64,000 nucleotides of DNA, taken from the NCBI GenBank assembly GCA_018262895.1, contig JADFDJ010000011.1:1-64000 (forward strand), written 5' to 3'. The position numbers were made by a program, and so were the translations under genes. The notes under the pieces were generated by a model. It was not told where the DNA came from. It searched no databases and worked only from the letters and a program-made list of their open reading frames with translations. This document shows, piece after piece, positions 56,082 through 64,000 of the stretch. This DNA is from Methanomassiliicoccus sp. Lineage in GTDB: Archaea; Thermoplasmatota; Thermoplasmata; Methanomassiliicoccales; Methanomassiliicoccaceae. Each line of letters begins with the position of its first letter. Position 1 is the stretch's first letter.

Positions 56082-59000
56082 TTGAAGGATCCAACGGCTA
56101 GCAGGGATGGAGAATATTTGCGAGGCCTGACGGTCAAGGGGCTTATGTCCGGGGCGAATAGATGCAGATCAGAGGTATTCTTCGCGCTCGTTTTCCTGCT
56201 CTTCACCCTATTTATCTTCAGGGGGTATTTCGAACACACCAACATCCTGGGCACGGATTCTATGGGGCTGCCCTTCATCATTACTTCGAGCCATCTCAGT
56301 AATGATTTCTTTTCAACATGGATCTCTTATTCGGGATTAGGATTTCCGGATTACCCCCTGCCCATATACCAAACACTTTATCTCGCGGCCACTGCATTGG
56401 GCATATCGCCTCTAGACATCGCCAAGGCGCTCTTGATCGTAGCTTTCTGGCTCGCTGGGGTCTCAATGTTCGTCTGCGCAAAAAGGCTGACAGGGCATAA
56501 TATCCCGTCGGTCGCTGCCGCACTCGTCTTCTGCTTCAACCAGGTGCTTCTTTCTCAGGTGATAGATGGCCATTACTATTTTGTCCTCAGCTATGCTCTT
56601 TTCCCTTTCGTATTCCTGATATTCCATAGCATTCTCAAGGGTTGTAGGACTAAATACGATCCTCTGATCCCGGTTGTACTTGTCGCCTATGGTACTCTGG
56701 CCACTCCCAACATCGTCATTATTTCTATTCTGTTCCTGGGCATCTTCGCACTCTCAAAGTGGAGGTTGGAACAATTCCCCGCGAAGCGCCTGGCCATGAC
56801 CATCGCTCTTATAGTGCTGATCATGGCGTTCTTCGGACTGAGCGTCTTGCTGGCGAACAACAACCCCACTTACAATACGAGCTACCCTATCCAAGAGGCG
56901 ATGCGCTGGAGCAGCCCATCTATGATGGACTCTTTAACACTGAAGGCGAGCGAGAACTCCTTCTTCTTTGGCAATGAGACCAGCGCCTGGGTCCAGCCTG
57001 ATTCACTCACCATATTGGCGGACACCACGGCATTCATGGTCCCCATCCTTGCGTTCGCTGCGTTGCTATGGAAGGAGCACCATCGTTCCACCTTGCCCCT
57101 TGCTATCATCGCTGCGCTCTTCATTTTTCTGGCCAAGGGACCGTATGAGCCGTTATCCGTGGTGTTCGAATGGGGCTTCAACAACATACCTATTCTGGAC
57201 ACGATCAGAGTGTTCTCCCGCTTCTCGCTGCTCACTAGCTTCTGCTTTGGGCTTCTGATAGCCTACTTCATAATAGGGCTAGAGGCTCGCCTGAGCCTAC
57301 CGACCTCACAGAAGAGTCTTAGGTCCGTTCTAAGTAGGCATAGAAGGAAGGCCATCATATCGCTGGTCGTGGCCCTGGGAGCATGCCTGCTATTCCAGTC
57401 GGGAGCCGTATTAACGGGGGCGGTGGGCACGTTCGACCTGCCGAACGAATATCAGGCTCCCTTCGACTGGGTGGGAGAGCAAGATGGCGACTTCAGGATA
57501 CTGAACCTTCCATACATGGCTGACTACCATAACGCACCCTCCACCTATGGTTACCCGAACACCACAACAATAGACCCCGGTATCTATAGCATGATGTATA
57601 CAGGAAAGGACACGGTGTATGGATCATCGACCTACGACTTCTGGTCCTTCTTTGACCACATCATCGAGGTCAGGAGCTTCGGTTACAAGGAGATCCCCAG
57701 CATCCTGGGCGCTACGGCGAGCATGCGTTACATCGTCGTGCAGACGCACACATCTGCAGAGGAGCTTTCTGCCTTCATGAGCATGAACGGACTGACCGTC
57801 GCCGCTCAACTGGATGGTGGAGGGATGGTCCTTGAGAACAATAACTGGTCGCCAAGGGTATCAGCGTACAGCAACATCTCCCTGGTGACCGGGGGAAGAA
57901 ACATGCTAACATCTCTGGCAGGGATGGGCCTCTACGAGCCGGACGCGGAGGGCCTGGTTTTCCTCGACCAGCTGACGACAACGGACGCAGAGCAGCTGCT
58001 GGACATAGCTGATAGTATTTACATCTCCAATGGCGATCTTACTGAGCTCTACATGGAGCTCTCTGACTGGTCATCAGAGCAATCGGTCATGCTATCCAGC
58101 CTGGGCACTTCCCATACGACTGATGATGTCAGCAACTGGATCCAGAGTAAATGGCCGTTGAAGGCTGGCCTGACGCTCAATCCGACCCTGTTCACTACGG
58201 GTAGGTGCAGCGTCACCGTGACCATGGAGTCCGAGGGTGCGGGGTCTAGAATGTTCCTCAAACTGATGAGGGGGCCGGATGCCGGTAACCTGAGCATAAG
58301 CATCCCTGGCATGGCCGTTCAGACATATGACGCCAGCTACCCGGTTCACCAGATGGCCTGGATCGAACTACAGGTGCCCGATCAGCCCGGATCTGTGGAC
58401 ATCACCATCACGAACGAAGGTGATGGCCAGAATAACCTTGAACGATTGGTAATGGTCGCGGAAGATGAAATGGACGCCCAGATGGAAAGGGTCGATCTTC
58501 TTCTGTCCGATCACCTCGAAAAACTAGTTTACGTATACCCGGCCAGCAGCTACTTTGGCGAAGGGCGGCAGCTGATAGGAGACGAGGGGACCGGGGTGAT
58601 GACCACAGAGGCAGGAGGCCCGTTCAATATAATTATCGGCGATCTAATCGCTGGTCAGCAAAGGGCCTTGGTCCTACAGATGAACGTGACCGATCAGGCG
58701 GTGGTCACCGTCGGGGGGGTCCGCGCAAACAGCACCATATCCTCCCTTGATGGAGCGGTCTATGACCTCGGACAGCTTTCCAATGGAGATGAAATTGGTA
58801 TAACCACCAACGGAACATATGGAGTGGCGTTATTCTCGGGTGATTGGGTGGAGAACGCTCCCTCTGAAGTAGATGTGGGCTATGAACACCCTCGCAGCGA
58901 ATTATACCGGGTGAATATTGACGGTGACGGTCCGCTAGTAATCCAGGTCTCAGAGAACTTCAACTCCTGGTGGAGCGGTCGGGCGGGGGCCGAGTCGTTG

Positions 59001-59192
59001 CTCCACTTGCCGATCAATTCCGTCATCAATGGGTATCTCATTTATGACGGCAATTCGACGGTCTACATAGAGTACCAAGGAGGGGTGGCTTACACGATTA
59101 TCCTCGTTCTCCTTGTGATCATTCTCCTAGCAACGGCATCATTAATTATGTTTAAGAGGTACAAGACCTGGAACAAGGATACCAATGGTTAG
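56082..59192 (+). CDS. Giant membrane protein, GT-C/PTPS-related type (1036 residues)
   Basis: The 1036-residue protein has eleven to twelve membrane helices in its first 460 residues, an extracellular part of about 550 residues and a C-terminal membrane helix (about 1000-1022) followed by a basic tail. The region YFEHTNILGTDSMGLPFIITSSHL and the paired PLPIYQTLYLAATALGISPLDIAKAL match the pattern of PTPS-related/YfhO-like membrane GT-C proteins. It is an architectural twin of the gene at 51874 but the sequences are different. Start is a TTG at 56082 or the ATG at 56145. It overlaps the next gene by 8 bases. Confidence 0.7.
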   Translation: MKDPTASRDGEYLRGLTVKGLMSGANRCRSEVFFALVFLLFTLFIFRGYFEHTNILGTDSMGLPFIITSSHLSNDFFSTWISYSGLGFPDYPLPIYQTLYLAATALGISPLDIAKALLIVAFWLAGVSMFVCAKRLTGHNIPSVAAALVFCFNQVLLSQVIDGHYYFVLSYALFPFVFLIFHSILKGCRTKYDPLIPVVLVAYGTLATPNIVIISILFLGIFALSKWRLEQFPAKRLAMTIALIVLIMAFFGLSVLLANNNPTYNTSYPIQEAMRWSSPSMMDSLTLKASENSFFFGNETSAWVQPDSLTILADTTAFMVPILAFAALLWKEHHRSTLPLAIIAALFIFLAKGPYEPLSVVFEWGFNNIPILDTIRVFSRFSLLTSFCFGLLIAYFIIGLEARLSLPTSQKSLRSVLSRHRRKAIISLVVALGACLLFQSGAVLTGAVGTFDLPNEYQAPFDWVGEQDGDFRILNLPYMADYHNAPSTYGYPNTTTIDPGIYSMMYTGKDTVYGSSTYDFWSFFDHIIEVRSFGYKEIPSILGATASMRYIVVQTHTSAEELSAFMSMNGLTVAAQLDGGGMVLENNNWSPRVSAYSNISLVTGGRNMLTSLAGMGLYEPDAEGLVFLDQLTTTDAEQLLDIADSIYISNGDLTELYMELSDWSSEQSVMLSSLGTSHTTDDVSNWIQSKWPLKAGLTLNPTLFTTGRCSVTVTMESEGAGSRMFLKLMRGPDAGNLSISIPGMAVQTYDASYPVHQMAWIELQVPDQPGSVDITITNEGDGQNNLERLVMVAEDEMDAQMERVDLLLSDHLEKLVYVYPASSYFGEGRQLIGDEGTGVMTTEAGGPFNIIIGDLIAGQQRALVLQMNVTDQAVVTVGGVRANSTISSLDGAVYDLGQLSNGDEIGITTNGTYGVALFSGDWVENAPSEVDVGYEHPRSELYRVNIDGDGPLVIQVSENFNSWWSGRAGAESLLHLPINSVINGYLIYDGNSTVYIEYQGGVAYTIILVLLVIILLATASLIMFKRYKTWNKDTNG

Positions 59193-60102
59193 CGGGGACA
59201 TGGCGCGGAGCAAGGTGATACATGCCTCGGTCGGGGTTTGCGCGTACAACGAGGAGAGAAACATCCTCAGCTCCCTCCGCTCGCTCAAGGGGCAGAGAGA
59301 GGAGGGCTTCTCCCTGAAGGATATCATCGTCGTGTCCAGCGGCAGCACCGACCGCACCGACGCCCTGGTAACGGAGGCCAGCCTGTCCGATGAACGCGTC
59401 CGCCTCCTGCGGCAGGAGAGGAGGGAGGGCAAGAACTCCGCCGTCAATCTCTTCCTCTCGCAGGCGAAGGGGGACGTGTGCGTCCTGGTGAACGCCGACA
59501 ACACCCTGGAGCCGGACTCCCTGGCCAGGCTCCTCGCGCCCTTCAGCGATCCCACCGTGGGAATGGCCGGCGGAAGGCCGGTCCCCACCAACGACAAGGG
59601 CACGGTGTCCGGGTTCGCCGTCCACATGCTCTGGGACATGCACCACCGACTATCGCTCCTGTACCCGAAGGTAGGCGAGCTCGTGGCCTTCCGGAACCTC
59701 GGCATCACGCTGCCGACAACGATGCAGTCCGATGAGGACATAATGCGGATGGAGCTGGAGAAGAAGGGGCTGAGAACGGTTTACGTACCCGAGGCCATCG
59801 TGCACAACAAGGGTCCCACGTCCGTGCGAGACTTCCTAAAGCAGCGGACCCGAGTCAACATCGGGGAGCAGTACATGAAGCGCATCTACGACTACGACAT
59901 CCCCACATGGAACCCCAAGTGGCTGTTCCGGTCGTACATGGACTTCCTCAGGGACAACCGGGGTGATCTCCCGCGGACCATCGCGGCGATGGGCCTGGAA
60001 GCATACGCCAGGATCTACGCCGTTCTGTACGTGAAGCTGGACCGTGGTGATAAGGCGGTGTGGAGCCAGGTCAGCTCCACCAAGGACGTGGGGAAGGACT
60101 GA
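59185..60102 (+). CDS. GT2 glycosyltransferase
   Basis: The 305-residue protein has ASVGVCAYNEERNILSSLRSLK, DIIVVSSGSTDRTDALV, LVNADNTLEPDSL, GGRPVPTNDKG and SDEDIMRMELEKKGLRTVYVPEAIVHNKGP. This is a GT-A family 2 enzyme with a C-terminal region of membrane association (about 245-300). It adds a sugar to the acceptor made by the earlier enzymes. Its end is 3 bases from the end of the convergent gmhA-gmhB gene, so the two operons meet here. Confidence 0.87.
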   Translation: MVSGDMARSKVIHASVGVCAYNEERNILSSLRSLKGQREEGFSLKDIIVVSSGSTDRTDALVTEASLSDERVRLLRQERREGKNSAVNLFLSQAKGDVCVLVNADNTLEPDSLARLLAPFSDPTVGMAGGRPVPTNDKGTVSGFAVHMLWDMHHRLSLLYPKVGELVAFRNLGITLPTTMQSDEDIMRMELEKKGLRTVYVPEAIVHNKGPTSVRDFLKQRTRVNIGEQYMKRIYDYDIPTWNPKWLFRSYMDFLRDNRGDLPRTIAAMGLEAYARIYAVLYVKLDRGDKAVWSQVSSTKDVGKD

Positions 60103-60105
60103 CCC

Positions 60106-61137
60106 CTACTCCTTGAGCACAGCATCCACCGCATCATTGAAGTCGAAGCCCTTCTCCACCTTGAAGGTCCGGCAGCCAGCGGCCCTTCCCATGGCCACAT
60201 CATGGTCCCCGTTCCCGATGACAAAAGATGAGCTGAGATCTATATTAAGGTCCTTGACCGCCCTCTCCAGCATCCCCGTGGCCGGTTTGCGGCAGGAGCA
60301 ACCCTCCTCCGGGCGGTGGGGGCAGTAGTATATGGCATCCAGGCGCGCGCCGTCCGCGCTCAGGTCGGCCTTCAGCTTCTCATGGATCTCATCGAGAGTG
60401 GCCACATCGAAGTAGCCGCGCCCCACCCCTGACTGATTGGTGACCAGGACCACCAGGAATCCCGCATCGTTCAGCCTCTTGATCGAACGACCGACGCCGG
60501 GGAAAAGGTGCAGGTCCTCCGGTCGGGAGCAGTAGGGCACGTCCTTGGCGATGGTGTCATCGCGGTCAACGAATACCGCCTTGTGTCCGAACATGCCCTT
60601 CTCCACCAGGCCGCAGATGATGTGGCCAGCGCACATGTAGGCCTCTTGGATGCGAGGCGTGCTCCGCGTAGGTATGGTCAACGCGAGGTCCACCATGTCC
60701 TTGATCGTGCCACCTGGCCCTGTGAAGCCGACCGTTACGGCACCCATCTCCTTTGCCCTTTCCAGGGCCAGGACCACGTTCCTCGATGACCCGCTGGTGC
60801 TCAGGCCTACAGCCACGTCACCTTTGCGGATGCATGCCTCCAGCTGGCGAACGAACACCCTCTCGTAGCCGTAGTCGTTGCCGATGGCCGAGATTGAGGA
60901 AAGAGAGGTCAGGGCCACGCCGTCAAGGGCCGGGCGGTCCATCAGGTACCTTCCCGACAGCTCGGCGGCCAGGTGCATGGCGTCGGCCGCGCTGCCCCCG
61001 TTGCCGAAGAACACCACCTTGCCGCCCCGTCTGAAGGCGTTGATCATGGCCTGGGCAATGGCCTCTATCTGCCGGGGATCGACAGCACCTATCACGGACG
61101 CGGATTCTCGAAGCTCATTCTCGATCAGAAGGCTCAT
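60106..61137 (-). CDS. Fused phosphoheptose isomerase and heptose-bisphosphate phosphatase
   Basis: The 343-residue protein is two enzymes. Residues 1-185 are a SIS-domain GmhA: KVVFFGNGGSAADAMHLAAELSGRYL, GLSTSGSSRNVVLALERAKEMG and EAYMCAGHIICGLVE. Residues 186-343 are a GmhB-like HAD phosphatase: AVFVDRDDTIAKDVPY (DxD), VVLVTNQSGVGRG (motif II), CPHRPEEGCSCRKP zinc loop, and FVIGNGDHD (motif IV). It would turn sedoheptulose-7-phosphate into D-glycero-D-manno-heptose-7-phosphate and, after kinase action, remove the 7-phosphate. Motif IV reads GNGDHD where GDxxxD is usual. Overlaps the heptose kinase gene by 23 bases. GmhA and GmhB are usually separate. Confidence 0.88.
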   Translation of the reverse strand: MSLLIENELRESASVIGAVDPRQIEAIAQAMINAFRRGGKVVFFGNGGSAADAMHLAAELSGRYLMDRPALDGVALTSLSSISAIGNDYGYERVFVRQLEACIRKGDVAVGLSTSGSSRNVVLALERAKEMGAVTVGFTGPGGTIKDMVDLALTIPTRSTPRIQEAYMCAGHIICGLVEKGMFGHKAVFVDRDDTIAKDVPYCSRPEDLHLFPGVGRSIKRLNDAGFLVVLVTNQSGVGRGYFDVATLDEIHEKLKADLSADGARLDAIYYCPHRPEEGCSCRKPATGMLERAVKDLNIDLSSSFVIGNGDHDVAMGRAAGCRTFKVEKGFDFNDAVDAVLKE

Positions 61138-62164
61138 TGCAATATCTCCATGTCTGCAACCCGTACTTGTCGAAGTTGTAGTTCACGATCTCCACGCCCA
61201 TCTTGGCAAGCTCGTTGGCCACGGTGTGCTTGCGGTCGTACTCGCAGATGAAGAACATGAAACCTCCTCCGCCCGCTCCCGAGATCTTACCTCCCACCGC
61301 TCCGTTGGCGAGAGCGGTCTCGTATATCGTGTCCAGGCGTTCGTTGGAGATCCTCGAGGTGAAGCGCTTCTTGTACTCCCAGGACTCATTGAGCAGCTCC
61401 CCGATGAGCCGTATGTTCCCGCGCAGCAGCGCGTCCTTGGTCTCCCGCGCCAGGCGCTTGGTGTTCTCCAGTGCGTCCACCACCTGCTCGTTCCTCTCCA
61501 CGTAGCCAGCGGTCTGGCTCTGGATGATGTTGGAGGACGCACGGGTCTTCCCTGTATTGCCCAGGAGCAGCTGATAGTGAAGCTCGTTGAGGATGTCGGT
61601 CTTGACCCTCAAGGGAGTGACGATGTTCTGCGGTCCGTTGAACTCCATGAAGTTGAAGCCCCCGAACACCGCCGCGTACTGGTCCTGCTTTCCTCCCGCC
61701 AGCCCCAGCTCTTTCCTCTCCAGGACATATGCCAGGTTCGCGATGTCATATTGAGACAGGGGCTCGTTCAGCCACTCCGCCATGGCCCCGATGATGGATA
61801 CGATGACGGTCGAGGAAGAACCCAGACCGGACCCCGGAGGCGCCTCGCAGTGCAGGAACATATCGAAGCCCCGTGACACCTCGAAGTGGTTCAGCACCGC
61901 CTTTATGAGGTCGAGGTTGCCGTCATAGGTGAACATATCGCCGTTCGCACGCCACTTCTCCACCACGCCGTAGTCCAACGAGCGTATCGTTATCTCCCGA
62001 TCGTCCCGCGGGGAGATGGTGCAGTATGCGAAGCGGTCGATGGTGGAGTTGAGGACCGCCCCCCCGCGCTCGTCACAGAATGGCGGCACATCGGTACCGC
62101 CTCCAGCGAAGCTGATCCGTAGCGGAGCCTTGCTGCGTATCAGCTGCTTCCTTTCGCCCATCAA
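61115..62164 (-). CDS. hddA: GHMP kinase: D-glycero-D-manno-heptose 7-phosphate kinase
   Basis: The 349-residue protein has SKAPLRISFAGGGTDVPPFCDERGG (substrate loop of sugar GHMP kinases), the ATP loop PPGSGLGSSSTVIVSII near 120-136, and KISGAGGGGFMFF near the C-terminus. The pattern fits HddA, which phosphorylates heptose-7-phosphate at C1. Together with GmhA-GmhB downstream it supports synthesis of D,D-heptose-1-phosphate, the precursor of GDP- or ADP-heptose. A TATA-like AATAAATC lies upstream on its strand. The nucleotidyltransferase HddC/HldE is not in the adjoining sequence. Confidence 0.87.
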   Translation of the reverse strand: MMGERKQLIRSKAPLRISFAGGGTDVPPFCDERGGAVLNSTIDRFAYCTISPRDDREITIRSLDYGVVEKWRANGDMFTYDGNLDLIKAVLNHFEVSRGFDMFLHCEAPPGSGLGSSSTVIVSIIGAMAEWLNEPLSQYDIANLAYVLERKELGLAGGKQDQYAAVFGGFNFMEFNGPQNIVTPLRVKTDILNELHYQLLLGNTGKTRASSNIIQSQTAGYVERNEQVVDALENTKRLARETKDALLRGNIRLIGELLNESWEYKKRFTSRISNERLDTIYETALANGAVGGKISGAGGGGFMFFICEYDRKHTVANELAKMGVEIVNYNFDKYGLQTWRYCNEPSDRE

Positions 62165-62279
62165 AACCTGATAAAGGAGGGAGGATTTATTTGATTGCCT
62201 TGCTGGTTATCCTGTTTATAACCCTCCTTCGATACCGGGGATCGGAGGCTGAGGCACCAAAGTGACGTAATATTAAAAT

Positions 62280-62360
62280 GATGCCGTCGCAAGATGCCGT
62301 CTGGATGGATGCTAGGAGTCAGGTCGACCTGTAGGCTGTTGATTGGTAACTTCTATATTG
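62280..62360 (+). promoter_or_regulatory. Promoter region with palindrome for the binding protein gene
   Basis: A perfect 12-bp palindrome CAGGTCGACCTG at 62320-62331 precedes a TATA element TCTATATTG (62352-62360). Ahead of it GATGCCGTC occurs twice at 62280-62288 and 62293-62301 with a period of 13 bases. TATA lies 29-37 bases before the ATG at 62389, so the leader is very short. These could be operator sites for a dimeric regulator. Confidence 0.5.
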
Positions 62361-62388
62361 GAAGGGGTTGTTGTCAAGTGCGCATTCC

Positions 62389-63273
62389 ATGTCAGACCCC
62401 AACGACCTTGTAAGTCCTATGCCCAAGAACAAGAAGGGAAGGAGGACTTTGATCGCTATGGCCACGATCGTCGTTGTGGTGATCCTGGTCCTGACATTCT
62501 CCCTCAGCGGGTTCTTCAGTTCCAAGGACCAAGGGGCATTGGGGAGAATAAAGGCACAAGGTAAGATGATAATGGCTACGGACGCATCATCAATACCCTT
62601 TGAGTTCTATGATCCTGTAGAGGCCAGGTATGAGGGCTTTGACGTTGACCTTGGGAAGAGGATCATGGAGAAGGTATCCAAGGAAGTCGGCCGGTCCCTG
62701 ACGCTGGATGTGCGCGATATCCCATTCGACAGCATTCCTGGAAACTTGGATAATAATAATGTTGATATCTCTTTATCTCGATCTGTTATCACCGGACAGT
62801 GGAACGGGTCGGTCCTGTTCAGCATCCCGTACCTCACAGAAACGGAGAGCTATGGGATCATTGTGAACGGTTCTGAATCTAGCATCGCCTCTGTGCAGGA
62901 TCTCTGGAATGCATCCAGGATCGCAGTGATCGAAGGAACGACCTCTCAGCTTTGGTTGCAGGACGTAATGGTCCAAGGTGGATACTCCTCCGAAAAGGTG
63001 AGTGTCTTCCAGACCATTAACGCCTGCCTCCTGGCAATGCAGGATGGCACCTCCCAAGCTTTCATCATCGATGAGGAGACGGCTAAGGATTATGCCGAAT
63101 CATCATCCGGTGCTTTGAAACTCGCTGCGGTCATATCCGGATATCAGTTATCATATGGTTGCGCCTTCAACGTGGAATCAGTGGGCCTGAAGGAGATCGT
63201 AAATAGGGTGATTGCTAACATGATCGCTAGCGGCGAGATGAACGAGCTAAAGGAGAAATGGGGATTGGTTTGA
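62389..63273 (+). CDS. Amino-acid-type ABC substrate-binding protein (SBP_bac_3)
   Basis: The 294-residue protein has an N-terminal cytoplasmic tail with KNKKGRR, a membrane anchor (about 22-42), then two lobes in normal order: KMIMATDASSIPFEFYDPVEARYEGFDVDLGKRIMEKV (lobe I) and DLWNASRIAVIEGTTSQLWLQ (lobe II), closing with the return to lobe I and MNELKEKWGLV. It binds an amino acid or related small molecule for an ABC importer. The frame is open to 62368, but the ATG at 62389 gives an N-terminus like that of the following paralogue (MSD...). No permease is visible beside it; it may lie past the window. Confidence 0.87.
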   Translation: MSDPNDLVSPMPKNKKGRRTLIAMATIVVVVILVLTFSLSGFFSSKDQGALGRIKAQGKMIMATDASSIPFEFYDPVEARYEGFDVDLGKRIMEKVSKEVGRSLTLDVRDIPFDSIPGNLDNNNVDISLSRSVITGQWNGSVLFSIPYLTETESYGIIVNGSESSIASVQDLWNASRIAVIEGTTSQLWLQDVMVQGGYSSEKVSVFQTINACLLAMQDGTSQAFIIDEETAKDYAESSSGALKLAAVISGYQLSYGCAFNVESVGLKEIVNRVIANMIASGEMNELKEKWGLV

Positions 63274-63588
63274 TCATTCTCAAATTGACCAAACTTGACA
63301 AAATAACCACCTTCTCGCCCTGGCTTCGGAGTAGTGATTATCATCGTATGAAACAAGAGACTCTGGTTATAAGGCACCTCTTGAAGATAACATCTGGATA
63401 GGACAAATTAATATTAATCAACGAATAACGTAGCAAAGACCAGATTGACAATATTATCAGAATTGATAGTAAGATTTACGATTATTGGGTCAATTAATTC
63501 GATGAACGCCTGTGCTTTTCCATTTTTAGAAATATGCTCTAACAACCGATGTCATCTTTAATAGGGATAACAGAACATCGGAAAAAAC
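63274..63588. other. AT-rich gap between the two binding protein genes, with a 5' hairpin
   Basis: This 315-base gap is AT-rich. At its end CCGATGT (63546-63552) and ACATCGG (63575-63581) form a perfect 7-bp stem around a 22-base loop. The stem ends 7 bases before the next ATG. It could be a leader hairpin or a regulator site. TATA-like TTAATATTAATC occurs near 63408-63419. I see no gene. Confidence 0.45.
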
Positions 63589-64000
63589 ATGTCGGACTCT
63601 ACGGGCGGTACGCCCCCTTCCCCATTGAAAAAGAAAGGCGTCAACAAGATGCTGATCGCGGCAATTGTGGCTATTGTCGTGGTCGCGTTGATCGCCGCAG
63701 TTGTTTTGGGTGGTTTTTTGAATCCACCGCAAAAGTATGGCCTGGATAAGATCGAATCAGAAGGAAAGGTGATCATGTGGACCGAGGCTTCTTTCGCACC
63801 CTTCGAAGCACTCGATCCTGCAACGAACACGATCTATGGATTTGATGTGGATCTTGCCAACAGGATCGTTGAAAACATCTCAGCAGAGCTAGGCAAGAAC
63901 ATAACTCTGGAGATCTATGACAGGACCTTTGTGAACATACCTGCAGCCTTAGCCAATAACCAGGTTGATATGAGCCTCTCAGGCATGACCATTACCGATG
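63589..64000 (+). CDS. Second amino-acid-type ABC substrate-binding protein (truncated by window end)
   Basis: The open frame runs from ATG 63589 to the end of the window with no stop (137 residues visible). It has a basic tail PLKKKGVNK, an anchor (about 21-42), then KVIMWTEASFAPFEALDPATNTIYGFDVDLANRIVENI and ANNQVDMSLSGMTITD, which are the start of the SBP_bac_3 lobe I. It is a paralogue of the preceding gene and would share the same importer or have a different ligand. Partial only because the window ends. Confidence 0.85.
   Translation, partial: MSDSTGGTPPSPLKKKGVNKMLIAAIVAIVVVALIAAVVLGGFLNPPQKYGLDKIESEGKVIMWTEASFAPFEALDPATNTIYGFDVDLANRIVENISAELGKNITLEIYDRTFVNIPAALANNQVDMSLSGMTITD

Overview
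This is an archaeal chromosome segment. The evidence is two tRNA genes with bulge-helix-bulge introns at position 37/38, archaeal-only families (Trm56, HTH_10 Bat-type regulator, CDC48 of VAT type, archaeal Elp3), TATA boxes about 25 bases upstream of several starts, and many ABC-binding proteins held by an N-terminal membrane anchor. Coding DNA is GC-rich and the AT-rich stretches are short intergenic ones. No methanogenesis gene, rRNA or decisive marker is present. A euryarchaeon of the Thermoplasmata/Methanomassiliicoccales type is my best inference, not a demonstrated fact. TAG is a common stop codon here, so there is no sign of amber recoding in this window.

Layout. 0-0.5 kb: tail of an IS110-family transposase followed by a foldable non-coding stretch. 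0.5-10 kb: exported proteins of unknown function, DUF116, an overlapping CBS/MscS pair, a zinc-ribbon protein, small regulators, a flavodoxin-like protein, an FAD oxidoreductase and an anchored PHP-domain hydrolase. 10-15 kb: a Bat-like regulator divergent from a MacB-type ABC exporter, then a Ca2+/cation antiporter. 15-27.5 kb: two intron-bearing tRNAs (CAT and Asn-GTT), MsrA, DUF2284, LemA/TPM, two paralogous membrane proteins, a second ABC exporter, a DolK-like membrane protein, Trm56, an HD protein, PRC-barrel, and a thioredoxin/thioredoxin-reductase/HTH cluster. 27.5-30.3 kb: a NitT/TauT-type ABC importer whose binding protein appears circularly permuted (C-lobe before N-lobe). 30.6-42.2 kb: regulators, Elp3, MsrB, a two-gene RimK-like ATP-grasp system, a Vps62-like protein, CDC48, DUF89, a sugar nucleotidyltransferase, an EamA transporter and a double-ACT protein.

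42.3-62.2 kb is a surface-glycan locus: a GT-C mannosyltransferase-like protein, three GT2 and three GT4 enzymes plus a further anchored GT2-like protein, two giant membrane proteins of 1230 and 1036 residues, and a heptose pair (GHMP kinase HddA-like, plus a GmhA-GmhB fusion). Together these could make a D,D-heptose-containing precursor, assemble a glycan on a lipid carrier and transfer it outside the cell. Parts of this locus look less GC-rich than the housekeeping genes. 62.3-64 kb holds two tandem amino-acid-type binding proteins; the second runs off the window.

The items I consider most worth following are the permuted binding protein, the heptose/giant glycosyltransferase locus, the split RimK system, the foldable RNA beside the IS110 transposase, and a perfect 9-bp dyad in front of a GT4 gene.
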